Shown here piece by piece: positions 7,722 to 15,477 of a stretch of 64,000 nt of DNA; within the stretch, counting starts at the first letter, position 1; each line of letters starts with the position of its first letter. The DNA comes from GCA-002726655 sp046582185 (GTDB lineage: Bacteria; Pseudomonadota; Gammaproteobacteria; Pseudomonadales; Azotimanducaceae), in contig JAYGEX010000007.1 of NCBI GenBank assembly GCA_046582185.1, positions 1-64,000 on the forward strand. The letters run 5' to 3'. Both the position numbers and the translations under genes were made by a program. Below the pieces are notes generated by a model. The model was not told the DNA's origin. It saw only the letters and a list, made by a program, of their open reading frames with translations, and made no database searches.

Positions 7722-8303
7722 ATGAACGATCTGAAAAAAAATTGGCTGTCAGGTCTTAAGACAATTTTTACCCTGGTTGCCCTGATCTGGGTGATCGAGT
7801 TACTAAACAATTTTGTCGGCCATCGATTTAACTCGCTCGGTATATATCCAAGAGAGTTTGATACATTACCTGGCATCATCTTGTGGCCATTTCTTCATGG
7901 TGGGCTGACACATCTGGTGATGAATACAACGCCTTTGCTATTGATGGGTTTTCTGGTGGCGCTGCGCGGACCGGGCATGTTCCTGAAGACAACCCTGCTT
8001 ATTCTTATTGTTGGTGGACTGGGCGTCTGGTTGTTTGGCAGGCCCGCCTATCACATCGGTGCAAGTGGACTTGTATTCGGGTACTTCGGATTTCTTGTTG
8101 CTATTGGCGTTTATGAGCGAAGCCTGAGTAGCCTGGCAATAGCTTCCATTACGCTCTTCTACTATGGCGGCCTTATTCTCGGGATCTTACCGTCAGAGAG
8201 CTTCGTATCCTGGGAAGGACACCTCTTTGGTCTAGGGGCTGGTATACTCGCAGCAAGATTTATGGCCATTGAGTTGCAGCCAACAAATGGACAGGAAGGG
8301 TAG
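7722..8303 (+). CDS. Rhomboid family intramembrane serine protease
   Basis: A six-helix membrane protein of 193 residues. It has the rhomboid H-x-x-x-N motif (H64, N68 in HLVMN), the catalytic serine in GASG (S115) and the partner histidine in EGHLFG (H167), giving an intact Ser-His dyad. Rhomboids cut transmembrane helices within the membrane. The length fits a minimal six-helix bacterial rhomboid. It lies 35 bp after the channel gene in the same direction, so it probably belongs to unit B; its substrate could be one of the membrane proteins of this module, which is inference. Confidence 0.85.
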   Translation: MNDLKKNWLSGLKTIFTLVALIWVIELLNNFVGHRFNSLGIYPREFDTLPGIILWPFLHGGLTHLVMNTTPLLLMGFLVALRGPGMFLKTTLLILIVGGLGVWLFGRPAYHIGASGLVFGYFGFLVAIGVYERSLSSLAIASITLFYYGGLILGILPSESFVSWEGHLFGLGAGILAARFMAIELQPTNGQEG

Positions 8304-8351
8304 ATTCTTAAGTTCCATTTGATCCTCTTTTCGCCTCATCAGGAGAACCAC

Positions 8352-8930
8352 ATGAATCGCATACTTGGTCTAATCGTGGGAGTACTGCTATCAGCCTCGT
8401 CCTTTGCTGACTGGGAGCTTGATGCATCACAATCCTCGTTCTCCTTTGGAACAACCAAGAATGACACCATTGGTGAAAACCATAAATTCCACAAGCTCAG
8501 TGGCTTCGTTCAGAACAATGGCGTATCACAGTTTGAGATTGATCTGCTCAGTGTTGACACTGGCATTGAGATTCGGGATGAGCGCATGCAAAAAATGCTG
8601 TTCACTTCAGCTCAGAAAGCGATCTATAAGACTGAGATAGATATGGCGGCCTTACAAAGTATGGCCTCCGGGCAGCAGCAGCCTCTTATTCTGATGGGGC
8701 AACTTCAGCTCAATGGTAAATCAATTCAATTGCCAATTAAGACTACGGTAAGCAAAATGAAATCCGGAAGTTTTATGGTTGAAACGACGGAGCCCCACAA
8801 AATGGATGTAGGACTGTTTGGGTTTAACAGCGGTGTAGAGTCTCTACGTGCAATTGCGAATCTAAAGATGATTTCGCCCGTGATTACCTTTGAATTCAAC
8901 ATTGTCTTCAAGTCGATCGGGATTTATTAA
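8352..8930 (+). CDS. YceI-like periplasmic lipid-binding protein
   Basis: A protein of 192 residues with a clear signal peptide (about 20 residues, cut after SSFA). The mature part opens with W-x-L-D-x-x-x-S-x-x-x-F, the usual start of YceI lipocalin-like barrels, and continues with alternating strands. YceI proteins are periplasmic and bind isoprenoid-type lipids; in some species they respond to base or stress. The ATG at 8352 is chosen for the AGGAGA six bases upstream; an in-frame upstream ATG at 8319 would spoil the signal peptide. It lies 48 bp after the rhomboid gene and may be co-transcribed with it. Confidence 0.75.
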   Translation: MNRILGLIVGVLLSASSFADWELDASQSSFSFGTTKNDTIGENHKFHKLSGFVQNNGVSQFEIDLLSVDTGIEIRDERMQKMLFTSAQKAIYKTEIDMAALQSMASGQQQPLILMGQLQLNGKSIQLPIKTTVSKMKSGSFMVETTEPHKMDVGLFGFNSGVESLRAIANLKMISPVITFEFNIVFKSIGIY

Positions 8931-9008
8931 TAGGTTCCTACTCCTGGAAACTATTGTCATCTTAACGGTAGTTGTAGCAACTGGGATGATTTGGCAGAGA
9001 AATGTAAC

Positions 9009-10400
9009 TTAATCGATCTCCGTCCAGTATCTAAGAATAATAGTCTCCAGCGCATCCATCTCACCGTTGATAATCAATTCCCACTCAATAACTGATGTAT
9101 CTATGCCGGTAGGGCCTGGTACATACGCCCACTGTGCGCCGCCATCTTCCGTAAAGCGCTCAGCGCAGAGCGAGCAGGTGACACAGTTTGTTGCGTCTAA
9201 CTGGAAGATGACTCCAGGGCCATAACCTTCAAGGTTCAATCCCAGTAGTTCATCGAGCTCGTCCGTGAGGACGATGTTGGTTGCCGTACCCGTGCCATCG
9301 TTAGTAATGACAATCTTGTACTGAACAGGGTCCGAGGAATTAAATTCCAGGACGCCGGTATCAGTGTCTTTGGTGACGGACAAATCGGGAATACCTACCG
9401 TTAGTGTTGTCAGCCCGGTATCTGTAATAGTTGCTTCCTCACCTTCTGTTCCTGTCACTGTGAAGGTGTGGGTACCGTCAGCGGCGCCAGGGACTGAATA
9501 CATAAATTCGTAGATTCGAAAGCCAGCGCTGATGTCTTCATAGACCTGAGAGCTCATTGATGTATCGTCTTCTACCAACGTCGTTGAATCATCGATATCT
9601 ATTGCTGGGCAGTTTGCAGGTGGCGCACAGTTTGGATTTATGTCGAAACTTCCGAATGGATTGCTAATCTTCGCTCGAATGTAGATATTTCCGGGTGGGT
9701 CTAATTCTGATATAAGGGTCCCGCCACCGGCTTCTGTTAACCCATCGTGAGCCGCGTCATAAACAGTGACTGAGTCTACAGAGATTACCGTATTACTATT
9801 TAGATTGATGATCGAATATGGGTCAGGATCTCCTGACTTGAATGAATTTATAATGATATCGTAACCGCCCCCTGCGCTTTGATTGGTGACACGCAACCGA
9901 AGTTGTGTTCCAGGTAATAAAGTCAGGTCAGCTGGTATAGATAAAGTAAACGGAATACGAGTCGCCGTTGCAAGTGAGTTGCCAAGGCTGAGGTATTGGG
10001 AGAAATCGTCGATTACGCCTGATGATGCACCGAAGTACCTTAGTTGCGCATTGATTGACCGGGCGCCGTTGTTATCCGCATTGACCCACAGGAATATATT
10101 AAATTCCCCCGCCCCCAGCGTGAGTGACCTCGCAAGGGAAGGTGTTAAATCGATATCGGTGGATGCGCCATTGCCGATGGTTACCGATGTATTACTTGTG
10201 GGTTGCGTCCGTGTTAGATCCTCTGAGCCACTCAGGTTTTCGAGGTAGAGTGCCTTCGTACCAGCACCCGATAATGTTGATTCAAGCACGATTAAGTCAT
10301 CAGCATCAGCGCTGCCGTTTGCGCCAATTGAGGCAATCAAACTAACTGTGTTGCTGATGAATGTCCCCGCTTCAGTGCCTCCAGCTTTGCGCGCATTGGA
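9009..10400 (-). pseudogene. 5'-truncated DUF11-repeat surface protein
   Basis: An open frame of 463 codons whose C-terminal third holds a DUF11-type repeat (about SVTKDTDTGVLEF...YKIVITNDGTGTATNIVLTD), typical of large secreted or surface adhesin-like proteins. The middle is beta-rich with no named domain. There is no plausible start: the frame is open up to a stop at 10401-10403, there is no signal peptide, and the first TTG (10340) has no ribosome binding site. The 5' end abuts, head to head, a decayed outer-membrane gene that also lacks its beginning. The simplest reading is a deletion that removed both starts. No cell-wall or autotransporter signal is seen at the C-terminus. Confidence 0.5.
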
Positions 10401-11147
10401 TTAAATACCACTTATTACATTAATCGTAATTCCATCCTGTTTGCCAATCTTGCTTATGAGTCAATCGACGACACTGTCTCGGACAGTCCGTTAGTAGACA
10501 AAGACTCACTTGCCTCCGCCTATTTTGGCTTCGCGTATCTGTTCGGCAACACCCTTGACGGAACGAAATTCAGGTACGAACAGGAACGTTTCGGTGAGTG
10601 GTCCTGACGAATTAACTATGGCTGCACCGCTCACTATACGTTTACGAAACTACATAATGGTGAGGCGAAAACACACGATACCATTGATACTAATCTTGCC
10701 GGGCTTACCTTCGGAAAGTTGCTGCAAGCAGGAAAGAAAGTTGATTTCTGGGGTAACTTCTCCATCAACAGGTAACTCGAAAAAGATTATCAGGATGATT
10801 TCTTCGAGTACAACGCGTACATCATGGTCTTGGGTACGGGCTATTCGCCCTGGACCGAGAGAGAGCTGTTTCTCTATGGTTTTGGCTTCGGTTTTTCTTA
10901 CGCTGAAAAAATTTCCGCAGTCGATGCCTACAAACAACGAAATGGCGACGCCGCATGCTTTCTCAACTACATGAAAGCCCAGGTTGACTTTCCGCTGCGC
11001 AACTTCTTTAAAGCCAAGTCCCTAAGAGGTTGCCATGTCGGCCTGACCATAGTTCACCGTTCAGGCATTTTTGCATCATCAGACATTTTAGGAAATGTGT
11101 CGGGCGGCTCGGACATATTGACTACCCACTTGGAATGCAAACGGTGA
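10332..11147 (+). pseudogene. Outer-membrane beta-barrel remnant with two in-frame stops
   Basis: One reading frame encodes recognisable barrel sequence throughout, with alternating aromatic strands such as RIGLNTTYYINRNS and ending in strands around LTIVHRSGIF. It is broken by TGA at 10605-10607 and TAA at 10773-10775, with no frameshift, and lacks a start and signal peptide. The C-terminal part resembles outer-membrane proteins of unknown function that I cannot name. The final TGA (11145-11147) overlaps the start of the SYLF lipoprotein gene, so the two may once have formed an operon. Because TGA and TAA both occur, stop recoding cannot explain it and decay by substitution is favoured. Confidence 0.55.
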
Positions 11148-11689
11148 AAAGACTAACGATTTTGTTAACAGCATTGCTCTTGGTGCTTCTGGTCGGTTGT
11201 ACAGGGCAGCCAATTAATAAGGAATCACTCGGAGCCTCGGACTATATGGCAGCCACAAACGCTATCGCGGAATTCAAAGCGAATGAAAAACTGGTTCAGT
11301 ACTTCAACAATGCTGTTGCTTTTGCGGTGTTTCCGCGGGTGGTTCGTGCTGGTGCTGGATATGGTATGGCTTACGGCCGTGGCTGGGTGTTTCACGATGG
11401 CGAGTCACCCACGGGCAAAATGACCGTCTGGCAGATCAGCGCCGGTCCACACATCGGCGCCCAGTACTATCGACAAATTTTGTTCTTCAAAACCGAGAAG
11501 TCCTTAAGTCGCTTCAAACGAGGCACGATGGAGTTCGCCGGTCAGGTAAATCTCACTGTGGCCACTGCCAGCATTTCGGCAACCCCGTCGTACAACAATG
11601 ACGTTGCCGTGTTTACCGATGTAAAAGGCGGACTCATGGTTGAGGGTAGTATCGGTGGTCATCAGTATAATTACCGGTCTGTGCAGTAG
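11144..11689 (+). CDS. SYLF (YSC84/Ysc84-like) domain lipoprotein
   Basis: A protein of 181 residues: signal peptide with lipobox LVGC, then a domain with the pattern of the SYLF/YSC84 family (NNAVAFAVFPRVVRAGAG, then a glycine-rich run and FKTEKSLSRFKRG near the middle). SYLF domains bind phospholipid in eukaryotes; bacterial versions are usually periplasmic or lipid-anchored and of unknown role. GTG at 11144 is chosen because TGGA lies 9 bases upstream and the signal peptide begins with KRLT right after it; the ATG at 11135 has no spaced ribosome site. It is intact although both neighbours upstream are decayed. Confidence 0.75.
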   Translation: MKRLTILLTALLLVLLVGCTGQPINKESLGASDYMAATNAIAEFKANEKLVQYFNNAVAFAVFPRVVRAGAGYGMAYGRGWVFHDGESPTGKMTVWQISAGPHIGAQYYRQILFFKTEKSLSRFKRGTMEFAGQVNLTVATASISATPSYNNDVAVFTDVKGGLMVEGSIGGHQYNYRSVQ

Positions 11690-11813
11690 CTTGTAAGAGA
11701 AGGAACCGCCCGAGATTGAGTTTGAAACCCCATCTATCTATAATCCCTTAATTAGGCTCCGCTCGATACGAGAGTTACGGAAATCTTCAACAACCAACAA
11801 TCAAGGTAACGAC

Positions 11814-12278
11814 ATGAAATTAACCTCACACCTGTTCGCCCTGGTCGCACTCCTACTGAGTGGATCAGCTGCCTTTGCGGACGTCATTGTATTTCCCGCA
11901 AATGGCCAGGACGCGGCACAGCAGCAAAATGACGAAGGCGCGTGTTTTGCTTGGGCCAAGAACCAAACAGGAATTGATCCCATGGCGGCGCCTGTTCAAG
12001 CGCCCACCCAAGCAACTAAATCATCCGGTGGTGCGTTCAGGGGTGCAGCAAGAGCAGCGGCTATTGGCGGTATTGTTGATGGTAGTGACGGCGCTAAAAC
12101 CGGTGCCAAGATAGGTGCGGCAGGTGGATTGATGAGACAGAACAGTCGCAACCGGAATGCACAGGGACAACAAAATGCGCAAGCAGAACAGGCGCAATCG
12201 ATTAATTCCGATAACAAGGCAACTTTTGACAAGGCCTATGGCGTTTGTATGCAGGGTAAGGGATATTCAGTTGGTTAA
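11814..12278 (+). CDS. Periplasmic glycine-zipper protein
   Basis: A protein of 154 residues with a signal peptide cut after SAAFA. The mature part begins DVIVFPANGQ, has a Cys near residue 44, then a small-residue zipper (about 72-105, Gly/Ala repeats such as GAKTGAKIGAAGG) and a Gln/Asn-rich stretch, ending with a second Cys in YGVCMQGKGY. The layout fits YMGG-type glycine-zipper proteins of the envelope; the two Cys may form a disulfide. The role is unknown. It is followed 25 bp later by a strong terminator, so it ends its transcript. Confidence 0.7.
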   Translation: MKLTSHLFALVALLLSGSAAFADVIVFPANGQDAAQQQNDEGACFAWAKNQTGIDPMAAPVQAPTQATKSSGGAFRGAARAAAIGGIVDGSDGAKTGAKIGAAGGLMRQNSRNRNAQGQQNAQAEQAQSINSDNKATFDKAYGVCMQGKGYSVG

Positions 12279-12303
12279 TCTTTAATCTACTTAAAAATTT
12301 GTA

Positions 12304-12327
12304 AAGGGGCTTAGGCCCCTTTTTTTT
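12304..12327 (+). terminator. Factor-independent terminator
   Basis: A GGGGC stem (12306-12310) pairs with GCCCC (12315-12319) around a TTAG loop, extended by AA/TT, and is followed by eight T residues. It ends the glycine-zipper transcript. Confidence 0.9.
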
Positions 12328-12474
12328 GTATTCCCACTTTGAGAACACAGCAATTTCGTTGGTAAGCTATTAAGGTATGCAGGCTCGCAGAAATTGTTAT
12401 AAAGTGACGCGGCGGTGATCGAACCCGCTGTTGACGTACTTTCAAATTAGGTAGAAGTGACGAGGAATATCCCC

Positions 12475-13332
12475 ATGCAGACAGGAAATACAGCAACAGC
12501 AATTCTCTGTCTTAACCTTGCAGCTTATTGCCAGGCCAGTTTTTCTGCTGATAGTGAAACTGCCACCAAACGAGAAACCTTTCGAATATCGTTAGGGGGT
12601 TTTATTACCACTTTCGATACTGATATCGCATACAAATCCAAAAATAAACCCATATCCGTCCCCCTTGATTTGGAAGACGATCTGGATTTTGATGAGAAGG
12701 CGGATCTAGGATGGATTGCTGCTTACTGACGTTTCGCAAACCGTCACAGAATCCGCGTCAAATATACACCCTTCAAAAGATCTGCCAGGCATTAGCTGGA
12801 TAAAGCTATCCAGTTTAACGACAACATTATTAACATTGGTGCAAACGTAAAGCCCGATATCAATTCAGACGTTTTTGATGTTGACTATATGTACAGTTTT
12901 TACCAGAGCGATAATTTGGAAATCGCGCTGACCGGCGGTATCTACTGGATGCAGACCGAGTTCAAGATTGCAGCCGCAGGGTTTATCGAGCCGGTGGATG
13001 GCATGGCATCCTCTTCTTTTCAAAAAAATTATGAGGACAAGACAAGCATGAATGCACCATTGCCCCTGTTCGGAATTAGCCTCATGTATCAAATCACGCC
13101 AGACTGGAACCTCAACCTCGCCGCGAGATACCTTTCTGTTGAAGTCGGCGATTATGATGGGCGAATTACCTCATTTGATCTGGGTACTGACTATTTCTTT
13201 ACCGACCATTTTGGTGCCGGACTTTCCATCGGGACATTCGATATAGAGATAAAGGCAGACCGTTCTTCATTTGCTGGTGAATTCAGCCTAAGTTATCGCG
13301 GTGTACAGATCTACCTGACTTATAAACGTTAG
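12475..13332 (+). pseudogene. Outer-membrane barrel gene with two nonsense codons
   Basis: The frame begins with a good ribosome site (GAGGA), ATG at 12475 and a signal peptide (about 24 residues), and runs to a stop at 13332 with barrel-like strands throughout (NLNLAARYLSVEVGDYDG, TSFDLGTDYFF, GVQIYLTYKR at the end). Two in-frame stops interrupt it: TGA at 12727-12729 and TAG at 12793-12795, 22 codons apart, with no frameshift. The C-terminus resembles proteins of the outer-membrane LpxR/OmpW-like size class, but I cannot name it. It is either a recent pseudogene or sequencing errors in a real gene. It is the second barrel gene within 2.2 kb with the same kind of damage. Confidence 0.6.
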
Positions 13333-13395
13333 CTCCTGATTTCGTTCCATCACTATAAGCACTCGTTTTCCGGAGCATTATATGACCTTGTGTAG

Positions 13396-13557
13396 AAATT
13401 TGGCGAACTTCGGGACATCTATGGACACTCCAAGCGAGAACGCAGAGAGGCTGTGCCTGAGTTTATTGAACTTGAAGAAGCGTATCCTGAAGTGCTGTGT
13501 TTGTTAGTTGATGCGACAAAGGAGTCAGAAGAGGGTGGTAAGGGCAAGATGATGTGA
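13396..13557 (+). pseudogene. Short gene remnant beside the tRNA pair
   Basis: An open stretch of 53 codons without a start (it opens right after a TAG) encodes a charged, helix-prone peptide containing FGELRDIYGHSKRERR and EFIELEEAYPEVL and ends with a TGA. The codon pattern looks like real coding sequence. I do not recognise the family. Position next to tRNA genes suggests a relic of an integrated element, which is inference only. Confidence 0.3.
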
Positions 13558-13646
13558 ACACTGGCCCGAAATAGGCCCGATGGTGATTCTAACTAGGCTG
13601 CAAAGGAGTCGTAACTACTCTAACTGATTGATTATTAAATAAAAAA

Positions 13647-13722
<76 letters not shown>

Positions 13723-13833
13723 TTTTTTTCCGATTGTAGCAGACCAACATTGAGAATTATTGGATATTCCGCAACGCTAGTCAGAGAATAAATCCCAAAA
13801 CTATTCACGACACCAATCCAACACCAGTCAATG

Positions 13834-13909
<76 letters not shown>

Positions 13910-13929
13910 ACTTGCAATCGAAGGCGCGA

Positions 13930-13958
13930 ATTCTAAGTATCTTCTTGGTCGCCGTCAA
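13930..13958 (-). promoter_or_regulatory. Promoter of the tRNA-Glu/tRNA-Gly unit
   Basis: On the minus strand TTGACG (13958-13953) is separated by exactly 17 bp from TAGAAT (13935-13930), about 20 bp before the tRNA-Glu 5' end. The bases just after the -10 box are GC-rich (TCGCGCC), as in stringently controlled stable-RNA promoters. Confidence 0.8.
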
Positions 13959-14049
13959 GCGAAGAAAACGCTTTGTAGAAAATGGAATTGTTTGACAGTC
14001 TAATAAAATTTCTCTAGCTTTATAATTGCGATAAATCTGGAGCCAGAAC

Positions 14050-14199
14050 ATGTCGGATAAGCCATCAGAAGAACGAATTGAACGGCGAGATGGTACCAAA
14101 GATCGACGTGAAGACGACGACGATGATCGTCGTGGTGAAGGCAGGGTGGTCACCGAGTTAAATTCAAGAAGGCAAAAGTCAGACCGCAGGAAGGATTGA
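14050..14199 (+). CDS. Small highly charged protein (49 residues)
   Basis: An open frame with TGGAG seven bases before its ATG. The product is almost entirely charged: Asp/Glu/Arg-rich with the core RREDDDDDRRGEGR and a Lys/Arg tail. A consensus TATAAT lies at 14021-14026, about 24 bp before the ATG, though the consensus TTGACA at 13992-13997 is 23 bp from it and therefore too far to be its usual partner. It lies between the tRNA promoter and frmA. Such charged micro-proteins are poorly described; function unknown. The good ribosome site and codon use favour real expression. Confidence 0.5.
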   Translation: MSDKPSEERIERRDGTKDRREDDDDDRRGEGRVVTELNSRRQKSDRRKD

Positions 14200-14230
14200 G
14201 TTTACGGACTGGCAATTTGTCTCCCTGCCC

Positions 14231-15340
14231 CTAAAACACAATGACTGTTCTGATGCTCTTTCCTTCATGCATATAATCAAATGCCTTATTAATGTCTTCC
14301 AGAGGCATCGTATAGGTGACAAATTCATCCAGTTTGATTTCGCCCGCCATGTATTGATTGACCATTCCGGGTAGCTCTGACCTGCCTTTTACGCCGCCGA
14401 AAGCTGTGCCCCTCCAAACCCGGCCTGTGACCAGTTGAAATGGCCTGGTGCTAATCTCCTTTCCAGCTCCCGCGACGCCGATGATGATGGATTCACCCCA
14501 ACCCTTGTGACAGCACTCGAGGGCGGAGCGCATTAGGTCGACATTACCTACGCACTCGAATGAATAATCAACACCGCCATCGGTTAAATCCACGATGACG
14601 TCCTGAATTGGATCTGAGTAATCTTTCGGGTTGATGAAATCAGTGGCGCCTAAAAGTTTTGCCATTTCGAATTTGTCAGCGTTGACATCGATGACGATAA
14701 TCCTTCCTGCCCCTGCCATCACTGCGCCCTGGACGACGCTGAGGCCAATTCCGCCAAGACCGAATACTGCGATGCTTGAGCCTGGTTCAACCTTGGCAGT
14801 CTTTGTCACTGCACCGATGCCTGTGGTCACGCCGCAGCCGAGTAAGCAAACCTTGTCCAGTGGTGCTTCCTTGTTGATTTTTGCGAGGGATACTTCTGCC
14901 ACCACCGAGTATTCAGAAAAGGTGGATGTGCCCATGTAGTGGAATACCTCTTTGCCAACACAACTAAAACGGGTGGTACCGTCGGGCATGATTCCCTTGC
15001 CCTGTGTTTCTCTAACGGAAGAGCAGAGGTTTGTTTTGCCGGATGTGCAAAATTTGCATACACCACACTCGGCTGTATATAGAGGTATTACATGATCACC
15101 AGGACTTACTGAAGTTACCCCGGGCCCGACTTCCTCGACGATGGCGCCACCTTCGTGACCGAGTATAGACGGGAATACACCCTCCGGGTCCGCGCCGGAC
15201 AGGGTAAACGCGTCTGTATGACATACGCCGGTTGCAACTACCCGGATCAGGACTTCGCCTGCTTTGGGCCCCTGTACATCAACTTCTTCTATAGTAAGTG
15301 GCTTGCCTGCTTCCCAGGCGACTGCTGCGCGAGATTTCAT
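14231..15340 (-). CDS. frmA: S-(hydroxymethyl)glutathione dehydrogenase, class III alcohol dehydrogenase
   Basis: A zinc alcohol dehydrogenase of 369 residues that oxidises the glutathione adduct of formaldehyde with NAD+. The catalytic zinc ligand C40 is in GVCHTD, the second is in GHEGG, and the structural-zinc Cys set is in ECGVCKFC...NLC. The NAD-binding loop reads GLGGIGLSVVQGA. Length and sequence are standard for the class III family. No S-formylglutathione hydrolase gene (frmB) or FrmR regulator adjoins it. Formaldehyde could come from demethylating oxygenases such as the PhyH or P450 enzymes in the window, which is inference. Confidence 0.95.
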   Translation of the reverse strand: MKSRAAVAWEAGKPLTIEEVDVQGPKAGEVLIRVVATGVCHTDAFTLSGADPEGVFPSILGHEGGAIVEEVGPGVTSVSPGDHVIPLYTAECGVCKFCTSGKTNLCSSVRETQGKGIMPDGTTRFSCVGKEVFHYMGTSTFSEYSVVAEVSLAKINKEAPLDKVCLLGCGVTTGIGAVTKTAKVEPGSSIAVFGLGGIGLSVVQGAVMAGAGRIIVIDVNADKFEMAKLLGATDFINPKDYSDPIQDVIVDLTDGGVDYSFECVGNVDLMRSALECCHKGWGESIIIGVAGAGKEISTRPFQLVTGRVWRGTAFGGVKGRSELPGMVNQYMAGEIKLDEFVTYTMPLEDINKAFDYMHEGKSIRTVIVF

Positions 15341-15477
15341 TAATCTGTCCTGATGAAATTTGATTGGTTCCGATAGTCAGGAATTTAACCCAGATAGGGG
15401 TAAGGTTAAAGCCGAAAGAGATCAATTCTTGGTGCAATAGATCTTAGCTAACTGACTCAGTGGCTTTTCAATGTCAT

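Noticed and set aside
10605..10607. In-frame TGA in the barrel remnant read as a second selenocysteine
   Set aside because: A TAA in the same frame downstream and no redox motif around the TGA make decay the better explanation.
10510..10974. 154-codon plus-strand frame
   Set aside because: It is an alternate frame over the barrel remnant, whose own frame shows the protein-like sequence.
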